Below are positions 1-6,187 of a stretch of 18,277 nucleotides of DNA, piece after piece (position 1 is the stretch's first letter; each line of letters starts with the position of its first letter). The notes beneath the pieces were generated by a model that saw only the letters and a program-made list of their open reading frames with translations, was not told the origin of the DNA and did no database searches. The translations under genes and the position numbers were made by a program. The DNA comes from Rickettsia typhi (GTDB lineage Bacteria; Pseudomonadota; Alphaproteobacteria; Rickettsiales; Deianiraeaceae). The stretch covers positions 1-18,277 of the forward strand of contig CAMCTP010000012.1 in NCBI GenBank assembly GCA_945878495.1, given 5' to 3'.

Positions 1-80
1 ATTGAATTTAATGCAGATGGCTGTTTAGCCGTTGCGTCTGCTGCGTTTGCTGTTGCGATGAAAAATTCTGATAGACTCAT
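1..80 (-). CDS. yajC: Probable YajC N-terminus (partial, runs off the left edge)
   Basis: The ATG is at 80 on the minus strand and the frame stays open to the window edge, giving about 26 residues that begin MSLSEFFIATANAADATAK. YajC, an accessory subunit of the SecDF-YajC complex at the Sec translocon, typically starts with a very short segment of the type FFI-x-x-A-x-A, followed by an Ala/Pro/Gln-rich stretch and then one membrane helix. Only the first two parts are visible here. A TTGACA promoter lies correctly placed upstream at 101-130. The upstream AGGAG (100 to 96) is 15 nt from the ATG and probably lies at or before the transcription start, so it is not taken as a ribosome site. The opposite strand is also open (1-114), but its 37-residue product matches nothing I recognise. 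The identification rests on a short N-terminus and is tentative. Confidence 0.5.
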   Translation of the reverse strand, partial: MSLSEFFIATANAADATAKQPSALNS

Positions 81-100
81 TTTTAAAAAAGAAAGCTCCT

Positions 101-130
101 ATATTAAGTTTTAAGAAAAATAATTGTCAA
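101..130 (-). promoter_or_regulatory. Promoter for the minus-strand yajC-like gene
   Basis: A consensus -35 TTGACA (130 to 125) is followed after 18 nt by TAATAT (106 to 101), a 4/6 match to the -10 consensus. The predicted start near 94 gives a leader of about 13 nt before the ATG at 80. Confidence 0.45.
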
Positions 131-211
131 TTTCTTTTAATTGATCCAAGATAATATTTGTGCTTCCAGTATAAAATATTTGCAATTCTAAGAAATTAGG
201 TTTTTTATTTT

Positions 212-1324
212 ATGCAACTTAATCAATTACAACAAGAAACGGCTAGTGCCTTTAAAGAGCTTCAAGCGACTAATGAAAAAGGTCAACTTGATGCTTTGGA
301 TAAGCAAAAATTAAGCAATCTTAATCAATCATTGGATAGTTTATCCTTAATGTTTGATAAGTATTTAAAGTCTCAACAGTCTCCAAGTTATCAGCAAAAA
401 GCTGGTTTGACCTTGACAACTCAAGATCAAGCTTTTCAAAACTCAGGCATTGCATCTCAATTTAACGAAATGGTTCGTAGCGACTCAGTTGCTTCAACCG
501 ATGTTGGTTATTTGCAAAGCGCTAGAGTTAATGAAATGATAAAAAATTATCTTAATACAAATTCTGTAATAAGAAAATTTGCAACTCAAGTTGCTATTTC
601 CAGAGAAAGTCTTGAATATGTAAGAAATAAACTTGATATTCAGGCTCAATGGAATGGTGGAACCCTGCCGCCTGATTCAGTTGATGGGTATGAGAAATTT
701 ACCATAAAACTTAATGATTTAATAGCTCAGCCAAAAGTTACATATAATTTGATCAATGATGTTCAAATTGACTTTGAAGCTTGGCTTGCAAATGAATTGG
801 GGCAAATTTTCTTAAACAAAGAAAATGATGCATTTATCAATGGAGATGGTATAAATAAGCCAAAAGGTATTTTATCCTATACCTCAACGCTTGATACCGT
901 GACTACTAAAAATGCTTCATTGATGACTGTTGATGGAATTATTAATTTAGTTTACTCAATGTCCGATATATATGCCAATGATGCTGTGATTATAATGAAT
1001 AAAGCAACTGTTCAGGAGGTTAGAAAGTTGAAAGATTCAAATGGTCAATATCTTTGGATGCCAGGTATTTTATCGGGAAAATCTGATACAATAATGGGCG
1101 TGCCTCTTCAGACAATGAGCAATATTCCGGTAATAGCGGCAAATTCAATTTGTGCGATATATGCTAATTTGAAAAAATCTTATTTGATTGCAGATCACGA
1201 AAATATCGCAATTCAAAAAGATCCGTTTAGTGCAAAACCGTTTATCTCATTTTACTGCGGTAAAAGAGTTGGCGGTGATGTTATTAATCCAAAAGCTATT
1301 AAACTGCTTAAAGTTGCAGTTTAA
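212..1324 (+). CDS. HK97-fold major capsid protein, gene-transfer-agent-like
   Basis: The 370-residue product matches the Phage_capsid family (HK97 gp5 fold) and most resembles the capsid protein of alphaproteobacterial GTAs. Residues 1-65 are Gln/Leu/Lys-rich and predicted coiled coil, the expected scaffolding delta domain removed by a prohead protease. The shell domain begins near residue 90 (TDVGYL). It carries the family block LIAQPKVTYNLINDV, the helix DFEAWLANELG, the motif AFINGDG-x-NKPKGIL, and the C-terminal strand with YCGKRVGGDVINPKAIK. It looks full length and intact. No terminase, portal, protease or tail gene is nearby: the neighbours are a probable yajC and a small membrane gene plus dapA. 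A weak AGG (198-200) lies 11 nt before the ATG, and no clear promoter was found. It could be a remnant of a prophage or part of a GTA whose genes are dispersed round the chromosome; I favour the latter. Confidence 0.9.
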   Translation: MQLNQLQQETASAFKELQATNEKGQLDALDKQKLSNLNQSLDSLSLMFDKYLKSQQSPSYQQKAGLTLTTQDQAFQNSGIASQFNEMVRSDSVASTDVGYLQSARVNEMIKNYLNTNSVIRKFATQVAISRESLEYVRNKLDIQAQWNGGTLPPDSVDGYEKFTIKLNDLIAQPKVTYNLINDVQIDFEAWLANELGQIFLNKENDAFINGDGINKPKGILSYTSTLDTVTTKNASLMTVDGIINLVYSMSDIYANDAVIIMNKATVQEVRKLKDSNGQYLWMPGILSGKSDTIMGVPLQTMSNIPVIAANSICAIYANLKKSYLIADHENIAIQKDPFSAKPFISFYCGKRVGGDVINPKAIKLLKVAV

Positions 1325-1334
1325 TGTTTCAACT

Positions 1335-1360
1335 GTGTGGCGAGAGAAATCTCGCTGCAT
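1335..1360 (+). repeat. Hairpin just downstream of the capsid gene
   Basis: An 11-pair stem closes on a GAAA tetraloop. Its core is GCGAGA (1340-1345) with TCTCGC (1350-1355), extended outward by five more pairs, three of them G-U. It starts 10 nt after the capsid stop and is unusually GC-rich for this DNA. No T-run follows, so it is not a classical intrinsic terminator. It may instead protect the mRNA 3' end or cause pausing. Confidence 0.5.
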
Positions 1361-1413
1361 ATCTTTGCTGCACGGTAAAATTTCAGAAAAAATAAATTGT
1401 TTTTGCTTATTTA

Positions 1414-1443
1414 TTGTTTTTAGTCTTCATGCATGTATATAAT
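1414..1443 (+). promoter_or_regulatory. Promoter of the small membrane protein gene
   Basis: TTGTTT (1414-1419), an 18-nt spacer and a perfect TATAAT (1438-1443). The predicted start near 1450 gives a 14-nt leader to the ATG at 1464. This supports that ATG over the in-frame TTG at 1452, which lies only 9 nt downstream of the -10 box. Confidence 0.5.
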
Positions 1444-1463
1444 TACTGTTATTGTATATTTTT

Positions 1464-1709
1464 ATGAAAATTAATTTATCCAAAAAAATACCAATTATTT
1501 CGTCAATGGTATTTTGCTTGATTATCATTGGGTTCGGTATTTTCATTCTTTCATCAAATTCAGATGTAAAGGCTTTTTCTGTTGCAAATGGAGAATGCAA
1601 GCAATTTTGGAATAATTCTAGCTTTGAGGTTGTAAAATGTAAAATTGACGGCAAGGACTATGTTATAGCTAATAAAAAAGAAGTTGCCGGAGGTATAGCG
1701 ATAAAATAG
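1464..1709 (+). CDS. Small single-pass membrane protein, function unknown
   Basis: The 81-residue product has a basic N-terminus (MKINLSKK) and one strongly hydrophobic helix at about residues 9-30. The remaining roughly 50 residues would be periplasmic and include two cysteines (45 and 59) that could form a disulfide, ending in a GGIAIK tail. The uncleaved-looking helix suggests an inner-membrane anchor rather than full secretion. It has its own good promoter and lies between the capsid gene and dapA in the same orientation. I do not recognise a family. Short length leaves some doubt, but the promoter, hydrophobic profile and Cys pair together favour a real gene. Confidence 0.6.
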   Translation: MKINLSKKIPIISSMVFCLIIIGFGIFILSSNSDVKAFSVANGECKQFWNNSSFEVVKCKIDGKDYVIANKKEVAGGIAIK

Positions 1710-1763
1710 AAAATTCTTGCTTTTTATCAAAAATATAGCATGAATAGACAAATTTTCTAATTT

Positions 1764-2642
1764 ATGTTCTCTGGAACTGGTACGGCAATAATAACTCCAA
1801 TGAAAAATGGAATCATTGATGTAGAATCATTAAAAAAAATTGTAAATTTTCAGCTTGAAAATGGCATTGATGCTATATTTCCGTGTGGAACAACCGGAGA
1901 AATCGCAACCCTGACAGATGAAGAATACGCCTTGGTAATTAAAACCGTTGTTGATATTGTGGCAAAAAAAGTTCCAGTTATAGCAGGTGTTGGAGGAAAT
2001 GACACTAGAAAGGTGATTAAAAATATTAAAACCTGTGAATCCTTGGGCGTTGATGCAGTGCTTGCCGTTTGCCCATATTACAACAAGCCAACGCAAGATG
2101 GCTTGATTGCACATTTTTCAGCAATTGCAGAATCAACAAAATTACCTATTATGCTATACAATGTTCCGGGTAGAACGGTAACTAATATATCAAATGCAAC
2201 AATTGTGTCTCTGGCAAAAAAATATCATAATATATCTTCGCTAAAAGATGCAACTGGATCGCTTGAAAGGGTTGCAGAATTAAATTATGATCTAAATAAA
2301 TCAGGCGTTAAAAACTTTAAGCAATTCTGCGGAGATGACGCAACAGTTCTTGGTTTTACCGCAATGGGCGGAGCGGGGTTGATATCGGTGGCTTCGAATA
2401 TCTATCCAAAGAAGATCGCAAAAATGACTAAATTAGCTCTTGATGGAAATTTTAAAGATGCAAAAATTTTGCAGGATAAATTTATAAACTTTTGCAATAT
2501 TATGTTTGTTGAAACAAATCCTTCACCAGTAAAATTTGCAGCAAGTACAATAGGTTTATGCGAAAATGAAGTACGTCTTCCTCTTGCAAAGCTCTCAAAG
2601 TCTGGTGAATTATCTGTCGATTCTGCAATGTCTGAAATTTAA
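1764..2642 (+). CDS. dapA: 4-hydroxy-tetrahydrodipicolinate synthase
   Basis: DapA condenses pyruvate with aspartate semialdehyde, the first committed step to diaminopimelate (peptidoglycan) and lysine, in the cytoplasm. The 292-residue length is the family norm. Visible motifs in order are the pyruvate-binding CGTTGE (41-46), PYYNKP (104-109) with an active-site Tyr, YNVPGRT (132-138) with the catalytic Tyr and the substrate-binding Arg137, and SLKDATG with the Schiff-base Lys161. The C-terminal ETNPSPVKFA is also typical. The ATG at 1764 gives a normal N-terminus (MFSGTGTAIITP), with no Shine-Dalgarno sequence upstream. A weak promoter candidate is TTGCTT (1717-1722) with ATGAAT (1740-1745). 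The 3' end of the coding sequence forms one arm of an inverted repeat (2625-2696). No other lysine genes are adjacent. Confidence 0.97.
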   Translation: MFSGTGTAIITPMKNGIIDVESLKKIVNFQLENGIDAIFPCGTTGEIATLTDEEYALVIKTVVDIVAKKVPVIAGVGGNDTRKVIKNIKTCESLGVDAVLAVCPYYNKPTQDGLIAHFSAIAESTKLPIMLYNVPGRTVTNISNATIVSLAKKYHNISSLKDATGSLERVAELNYDLNKSGVKNFKQFCGDDATVLGFTAMGGAGLISVASNIYPKKIAKMTKLALDGNFKDAKILQDKFINFCNIMFVETNPSPVKFAASTIGLCENEVRLPLAKLSKSGELSVDSAMSEI

Positions 2643-2696
2643 TAGTTCAGACTAATTTACCCATAATAGCTAGAGCTTGTAATTTTCAGACATTGC
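2625..2696. repeat. 13-bp inverted repeat spanning the dapA stop, with a competing inner arm
   Basis: GCAATGTCTGAAA (2625-2637), inside the dapA coding end, is the exact reverse complement of 2684-2696. A third copy of the TTCAGAC core at 2646-2652 can pair with the first arm (2630-2636) instead, making a tight 7-bp hairpin. Two mutually exclusive structures are therefore possible between the convergent dapA and popZ-like genes. There is no T-run, so this is not a standard terminator. Confidence 0.55.
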
Positions 2697-2713
2697 TATA
2701 TTGTAATGAATAC

Positions 2714-2728
2714 GTTATTGGAAATAAC
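2714..2728. repeat. Small perfect hairpin between convergent genes
   Basis: GTTATT, loop GGA, AATAAC: a 6-bp perfect stem 30 nt beyond the 3' end of the popZ-like gene. It may help end transcription from either side, but there is no clear T-run on either strand. Confidence 0.25.
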
Positions 2729-2757
2729 TAAATTTAAGCATTACCAGTATTATATAT

Positions 2758-3645
2758 TTACTCCATCAGTTTTTTGATCTCTTTTTCAACAACAGAATTT
2801 ACGATTCTTTCAAGATTCTCGTTCATCCATCCCTCTAGTTGAGTTTTCACCAAACTTACGGTTAGATCATACATGTTGATATTTTTTAAATCCTCAATTC
2901 CTCTTGATTGAACCGAAGCTTGTTGTTTAATGAAGTTTTTGGCATTCAAGGCATTTTGTATTGTAGAATGAATGCTAGATGTAACGCTCGGCGCAATATT
3001 TAATTCGTTGCTTTGCTGAGAATTAAATGATTTTGCTTGTTGAGTATTTTGCATTGCAGGTTGAATTTCCCCCTCAAATTCATCATCCTCCTGATCTTGT
3101 TGATTAGCATTTTTAATTTCTTCTTCCTCTAACTCAAGATCCTCGTCTTCAAGATCATCCTCCTGATCTTGTTGATTAGCATTTTTAATTTCTTCTTCCT
3201 CATCTGAGTCTTCTTCAAGATCACTTTCTTCTTCCTCTAACTCAAGATCCTCGTCTTCAAGATCATCATCCTCAAGAAAATCTTCGTCATCTTCGTCTAA
3301 ATCATCTTCTTCGTCAAGATAATCTTCTATATCTTCATCTGTTAATGTACCATTTTGATTGCTAGATCGGTTAACGCTAACATCCTCTTGATCGATATCA
3401 TCAAGAACGTCGCTTTCGTCAATTTCATCTTCTATTAATTCTTCATCCTGACTATCGCCTAGGTTGTGTTTTATATCATCAAAATCCAAATCATCTTCAA
3501 AGTCATACTCATTGTTTTGTTTTGCAAACTTTGCTTTTGCATCTTGAGTAAAGGAATCAGTTGTCATTTTTTGCTTTATTGCATCTATTATTTCGCCTGT
3601 TGACGATAATTTGTCGTTGGAGGTTTTTTTGATAAATCCAAACAT
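2758..3645 (-). CDS. popZ: PopZ-like polar organising protein (DUF2497) with expanded acidic linker
   Basis: The 295-residue product has the three-part PopZ layout. The N-terminus carries a short helix, STGEIIDAIKQKM, comparable to the M-E-E-I-L-x-S-I-R-x-I helix of PopZ. A very long Asp/Glu linker occupies about residues 45-195. The C-terminal helices (about 255-295, VSLVKTQLEGWMNENLERIVNSVVEKEI) match the DUF2497 oligomerisation region, usually L-x-x-W-L-D-x-N-L-P-x-x-V-E-x-x-V-x-x-E-I. In Caulobacter, PopZ forms a polar matrix that anchors the ParB-origin complex and recruits cell-cycle proteins. The linker here is much more acidic and contains internal duplications with clear DNA repeats, and the usual Pro-rich character is lost. 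A weak promoter candidate is TTGATT (3700 to 3695) with GATAAT (3675 to 3670), 19-nt spacer. Confidence is high for the C-terminal family and lower for the cellular role. Confidence 0.75.
   Translation of the reverse strand: MFGFIKKTSNDKLSSTGEIIDAIKQKMTTDSFTQDAKAKFAKQNNEYDFEDDLDFDDIKHNLGDSQDEELIEDEIDESDVLDDIDQEDVSVNRSSNQNGTLTDEDIEDYLDEEDDLDEDDEDFLEDDDLEDEDLELEEEESDLEEDSDEEEEIKNANQQDQEDDLEDEDLELEEEEIKNANQQDQEDDEFEGEIQPAMQNTQQAKSFNSQQSNELNIAPSVTSSIHSTIQNALNAKNFIKQQASVQSRGIEDLKNINMYDLTVSLVKTQLEGWMNENLERIVNSVVEKEIKKLME
3082..3201 (-). repeat. 48-bp direct repeat pair inside the popZ-like linker
   Basis: Positions 3082-3129 and 3154-3201 are identical, with a 72-bp period. They encode the repeated segment EEEIKNANQQDQEDD. 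The period is a multiple of three, so the reading frame is kept. Confidence 0.85.
3117..3267 (-). repeat. Second, overlapping 43-bp direct repeat pair in the same linker
   Basis: Positions 3117-3159 and 3225-3267 are identical, offset by 108 bp (also a multiple of three). They encode copies of LEDEDLELEEEE. Together with the 72-bp period pair this shows at least two in-frame duplication events. Confidence 0.8.
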
Positions 3646-3738
3646 TTTGGTATAAAATAGGTCTTAACTATTATCCTGTGGTGAAAAAAATAAAAATCAA
3701 CAAAAATTCTTTGGATATAAATGTAATAAAATAATTTA

Positions 3739-3766
3739 TTGCTTTTAATGCTAATATTGATATAAT
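3739..3766 (+). promoter_or_regulatory. ilvE promoter
   Basis: TTGCTT (3739-3744), a 16-nt spacer and a perfect TATAAT (3761-3766). The predicted start near 3773 gives a 13-nt leader to the ATG at 3786. The upstream in-frame ATG at 3765 is inside the -10 box and cannot be the start. Confidence 0.6.
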
Positions 3767-3785
3767 GTTAGAAATATTATTAATT

Positions 3786-4649
3786 ATGTTTAACAAAAAA
3801 TCTAAGGTTTGGTTTAATGGCAAAATATGTTTAGCAGAAGATATTAATATTAGTATTTTTACCCATGCGCTGCATTACGGAACAGCTATTTTTGAGGGTT
3901 GCAGGGCTTACAATGGCAGGGTTTTTAAAATGAAGGAACATAATGAAAGATTGATTAATTCGGGAAATATGGTTGATGTTCCTGTTGGATATTCTGTTGA
4001 TGAATTAAATAACGCAACGAATAATGTTTTAATGGAAAATAATCTAACAAATGCCTATATTAGACCTATTGCGTGGCGTGGAGACGAAAATCTTGGAGTA
4101 AAATCAAAATATAACAGTGTTAATGTTGCTATTTTTGCTTGGGAATGGGGCACTTATTTCGGTGACGATAAAATTGCTGCAGGAATTAATTTAGCGCCAA
4201 CAAAATATGTTCGCCCTGATCCAAGATCCACTGAGACTCAGGCAAAGGCATCTGGTTTGTATTTTATTGGAGCGAATATGCAAAATAAATGCAGCGTTGA
4301 TGGATATGATGATGTTTTAATGCTTGACTGGCAGGGATATGTCGCAGAGTGTACATCCTGCAATATATTTTTCATAAAAGACATGGAGCTACATACGCCG
4401 ATTCCAAATTGCTTTTTAAATGGAATTACTCGTCAAACAATTATGAATCTTGGGGTAAAAATCGGATATAAAGTTATTGAAAGAAAAATAATGCCACAAG
4501 AATTATCAAGCTTTGAGTCTGCATTTACGACAGGCACAGCGGTTGAAGTAATGCCAGTAAATTCGATTTTTGATATATATAAATATCCTAATAAATCAAA
4601 AGTTTTGGAGATCAGAAATGAGTATTTGAAGCTAGTAAATGCTAGTTAA
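3786..4649 (+). CDS. ilvE: Branched-chain amino acid aminotransferase (PLP fold type IV)
   Basis: IlvE transfers the amino group between glutamate and the 2-oxo acids of Leu, Ile and Val in the cytoplasm. The 287-residue product begins MFNKKSKVWFNGK, then has THALHYGTAIFEGCRAY, YIRPIAWRGDENLGV, the RPDP block, and AKASGLY, whose Lys is in the position of the PLP Schiff-base lysine. These are followed by VAECTSCNIFF with the conserved Glu and Asn, CFLNGITRQTI, and TGTAVEVMPV. The AE-x-T-x-x-NIFF and NGITRQ patterns are those of alphaproteobacterial IlvE, as I recall the family, so the residues that differ from E. coli are not anomalous. The start at 3786 was chosen because 3765 overlaps the promoter. 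There is no Shine-Dalgarno sequence, and the gene stands alone, away from ilvC and leuD. A D-amino-acid aminotransferase is a less likely alternative. Confidence 0.93.
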   Translation: MFNKKSKVWFNGKICLAEDINISIFTHALHYGTAIFEGCRAYNGRVFKMKEHNERLINSGNMVDVPVGYSVDELNNATNNVLMENNLTNAYIRPIAWRGDENLGVKSKYNSVNVAIFAWEWGTYFGDDKIAAGINLAPTKYVRPDPRSTETQAKASGLYFIGANMQNKCSVDGYDDVLMLDWQGYVAECTSCNIFFIKDMELHTPIPNCFLNGITRQTIMNLGVKIGYKVIERKIMPQELSSFESAFTTGTAVEVMPVNSIFDIYKYPNKSKVLEIRNEYLKLVNAS

Positions 4650-4760
4650 TTTTCATCAATTCTTATTATACAAGAAGTATGATTTTCAATTCACATTAAA
4701 CTGTGATTTTGTAATTCTAAAAATCAATCATCACAATATCTTAATATAAAAAATGCTTGA

Positions 4761-4790
4761 TTAATATATTATAGATTTTTAACTTATAGT
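4761..4790 (+). promoter_or_regulatory. Possible promoter of the secreted protein gene at 4811
   Basis: TTAATA (4761-4766, 4/6 match), an 18-nt spacer and TATAGT (4785-4790, 5/6 match). The predicted start near 4797 gives a 14-nt leader. The -10 box lies inside a 9-bp perfect inverted repeat (4776-4796). Confidence 0.35.
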
Positions 4791-4796
4791 TAAAAA
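4776..4796. repeat. Palindrome over the predicted -10 box
   Basis: A 9-bp perfect inverted repeat with a TAT centre (arms 4776-4784 and 4788-4796). Its position over a -10 box would suit an operator for a dimeric repressor, but AT-only palindromes also arise by chance in this DNA. Confidence 0.35.
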
Positions 4797-4810
4797 AATT
4801 ATTTAATGAA

Positions 4811-5350
4811 ATGCATTCGAGTAAAATTATTTTTATATTATTTTTTTTAGCTTTTCAAGAAAAAACGATTGCCAAAGCTGATACTTCGAAGTATAATTTT
4901 TTCAAAAATCATGAGATATCAATACAAACACTATCTTATGTAAAACATCTTGGAAGTAATGACCCAAGTCTAAATGAGGGTTTTGGGAATCGTTTATTTA
5001 TAGCTGGGTTGAGCGTTGACGAGCAAAAGAAAACAAAAATTCTATTTGGCTTTATTAACAACAGCTTTAATGATAAATGCATGCTTCTGGGCATTTCGCA
5101 CAATTGGATAAAGCTGAGTGATAAGGTTGATTTTGTAGGAATGTATGCATATGTAGGAGAAGTTCCGGGTATCGCATGTCAAAACTGCGGAAATGAAGGA
5201 GTTTATAATACTTTTAAAAAAAGTACTGGAATTGGTTTTGCACCATATATTTGGCACGGCATAAGTTATAAAATAATGGATAATTTTAAAATCAACAGCG
5301 GTATAATTTTTCCACATGTTGCAACTATTAATCTTGAATTTGTTTTTTAG
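4811..5350 (+). CDS. Small secreted protein, probably an outer-membrane beta-barrel; function unknown
   Basis: The 179-residue product has a signal peptide at about 1-23, with a hydrophobic FILFFLAF core and likely cleavage after AKA. The mature part alternates polar and hydrophobic residues in short strands separated by Gly/Asn turns, and ends INLEFVF. A terminal Phe with alternating hydrophobics is the usual BAM recognition signal of outer-membrane barrels. At this length an 8-strand barrel is plausible. It has a CQNC motif (123-126) and one further cysteine at 90, unusual in small barrels. I do not recognise the family. An overlapping ATG at 4806 opens only a 13-residue frame, so 4811 is preferred. 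Downstream it converges on tRNA-Asp. Confidence 0.6.
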   Translation: MHSSKIIFILFFLAFQEKTIAKADTSKYNFFKNHEISIQTLSYVKHLGSNDPSLNEGFGNRLFIAGLSVDEQKKTKILFGFINNSFNDKCMLLGISHNWIKLSDKVDFVGMYAYVGEVPGIACQNCGNEGVYNTFKKSTGIGFAPYIWHGISYKIMDNFKINSGIIFPHVATINLEFVF

Positions 5351-5432
5351 TTAAGGCGGCTAAAACATTTTTAACGCTCTTTGTATATTCCGAAGAATTA
5401 GAATTTTTTTGTATCTTTCTATTTATTACATG

Positions 5433-5509
5433 TGGCGGAGATGACGGGATTTGAACCCGCGACCTCTGCCGTGACAGGGCAGCGCTCTAACCAGTTGAGC
5501 TACATCTCC
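5433..5509 (-). tRNA. tRNA-Asp (anticodon GTC), CCA encoded
   Basis: The 77-nt gene on the minus strand folds into a complete cloverleaf. The acceptor stem is GGAGATG with CATCTCC. The D arm is GCTC with GAGC and holds the GG pair. The anticodon stem is CTGCC with GGCAG, loop CTGTCAC, anticodon GTC. The T arm has loop TTCAAAT. The discriminator base is G, as expected for tRNA-Asp, and the 3' CCA (5435 to 5433) is encoded in the DNA. Confidence 0.97.
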
Positions 5510-5517
5510 AATAAGAA

Positions 5518-5545
5518 AATCTAATGATGATATTTTTATTGTCAA
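5518..5545 (-). promoter_or_regulatory. Promoter of tRNA-Asp
   Basis: A consensus -35 TTGACA (5545 to 5540), a 16-nt spacer and TAGATT (5523 to 5518). It ends 9 nt before the mature tRNA 5' end, leaving almost no 5' leader. It lies just downstream of the terminator of the preceding minus-strand gene. Confidence 0.55.
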
Positions 5546-5577
5546 GTATTTTTTGTTTATTTCTTTGAGGTCTGGAT

Positions 5578-5613
5578 AAAAAAATAGAGCCAATATTTCT
5601 ATTGACTCTATTT
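5578..5613 (-). terminator. Rho-independent terminator of the Pro/Ala-rich protein gene
   Basis: Read on the minus strand, an 8-bp stem (5606-5613 with 5582-5589), one A/C mismatch and a further 5-bp stem close a 4-nt loop. The hairpin leads into a run of seven U (5584 to 5578). It starts 24 nt after the stop codon of the gene at 5638. This is the clearest intrinsic terminator in the window. Confidence 0.8.
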
Positions 5614-5637
5614 GAAATTGGATTTTGTTGATATCAA

Positions 5638-6132
5638 TTATTTCTTTTTTGAAGAAGATTTTGTTGATACCGATTTTTTAACTTCAGCCTTTACTTGTGC
5701 TGGAGATACAGAAACCGCAGTTTCAACTTTTTGAACAGCGTCTACCGGTGCTGCAACTACTGCAGTAGGTTGAGATGGAGCTACTGGTGCTGTTTGTGGT
5801 GCATTATTTTGAGCTTCAGGAGCTGGCGCAATTGCTGGTACTTGAGCAGGAATTGGCTGAGCTGGATCTTGAGAAACAGGTACTTGAGGGTTAGCAGCTA
5901 AAGCAGGATCTATTGATTCAGGAGCAACTTGGTGATTGTTTTGATCCATATTTGCAGCATCCTGTGCTTCATGTGGCATATTTTCATGATTTTCATTTGC
6001 ATTAGGTATGACAACCTCGCTTGATTGATTAGATCCAACTAGAAATGGAGCGAATTTTGAAACAACGCCAGACATTCTAAGGCCTAGTAAAAAGAATACT
6101 AGCATTAGTAATGCGTTTATTAAGGTTTTCAT
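5638..6132 (-). CDS. Membrane-anchored Pro/Ala/Gln-rich protein, function unknown
   Basis: The 164-residue product has one N-terminal hydrophobic helix (about residues 5-27, NALLMLVFFLLGLRMSGVV) that could be an anchor or a long signal peptide. A low-complexity Pro/Ala/Gln/Val region (about 65-145) with no predicted fold follows. The tail is basic (VKAEVKKSVSTKSSSKKK). Such a layout suits a periplasm-spanning linker whose basic end might bind peptidoglycan or an acidic partner; that is inference. It has its own strong promoter (6153-6182) and terminator (5578-5613), so it is a monocistronic, probably well-expressed gene. Its 5' leader resembles that of the His-rich secreted protein at 10738-10974. 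No family was recognised. Confidence 0.7.
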   Translation of the reverse strand: MKTLINALLMLVFFLLGLRMSGVVSKFAPFLVGSNQSSEVVIPNANENHENMPHEAQDAANMDQNNHQVAPESIDPALAANPQVPVSQDPAQPIPAQVPAIAPAPEAQNNAPQTAPVAPSQPTAVVAAPVDAVQKVETAVSVSPAQVKAEVKKSVSTKSSSKKK

Positions 6133-6152
6133 AAAGAAACAAAAATTTTTAT

Positions 6153-6182
6153 ATCATATTGTATATTTTTTTTAATTGTCAA
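6153..6182 (-). promoter_or_regulatory. Promoter of the Pro/Ala-rich protein gene
   Basis: A consensus -35 TTGACA (6182 to 6177), an 18-nt spacer and TATGAT (6158 to 6153). The predicted start near 6146 gives a leader of about 14 nt. It occupies the short gap directly after the glpX stop codon. Confidence 0.65.
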
Positions 6183-6187
6183 GTGTT

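Noticed and set aside
1..114. Plus-strand open frame ending at a TAA (112-114), 37 residues
   Set aside because: The peptide matches nothing I know, whereas the minus strand gives a YajC-like N-terminus with a correctly placed promoter. Kept as the less likely reading.
1324..1395. 23-codon ORF whose ATG overlaps the capsid stop (TAATG)
   Set aside because: It is made largely from the GC-rich hairpin sequence and has no recognisable features; more likely a structured 3' end than a peptide.
3082..3267. CRISPR-like or tandem repeat array
   Set aside because: The repeats are coding, in frame and differently spaced; they belong to the acidic linker of the popZ-like gene.
3765..3785. Upstream in-frame ATG of ilvE
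   Set aside because: It lies within the TATAAT -10 box and upstream of all homology.
4347..4376. Apparent loss of conserved residues in ilvE (AECTSCNIFF instead of the E. coli G-x-G-E-N-L-F type)
   Set aside because: The alphaproteobacterial IlvE subfamily normally reads AEATGANIFF here, and the catalytic Glu and Asn are kept.
4691..4710. TCACA/TGTGA hairpin followed by TTTTGT after ilvE
   Set aside because: The stem is only 5 bp with two G-C pairs and a broken T-run; too weak to call a terminator, and the half-site order is opposite to a CRP site.
5382..5395. Hairpin ATTC-TTCG-GAAT on the minus strand after tRNA-Asp
   Set aside because: The UUCG loop is stable, but the stem is 4 bp and no T-run follows.
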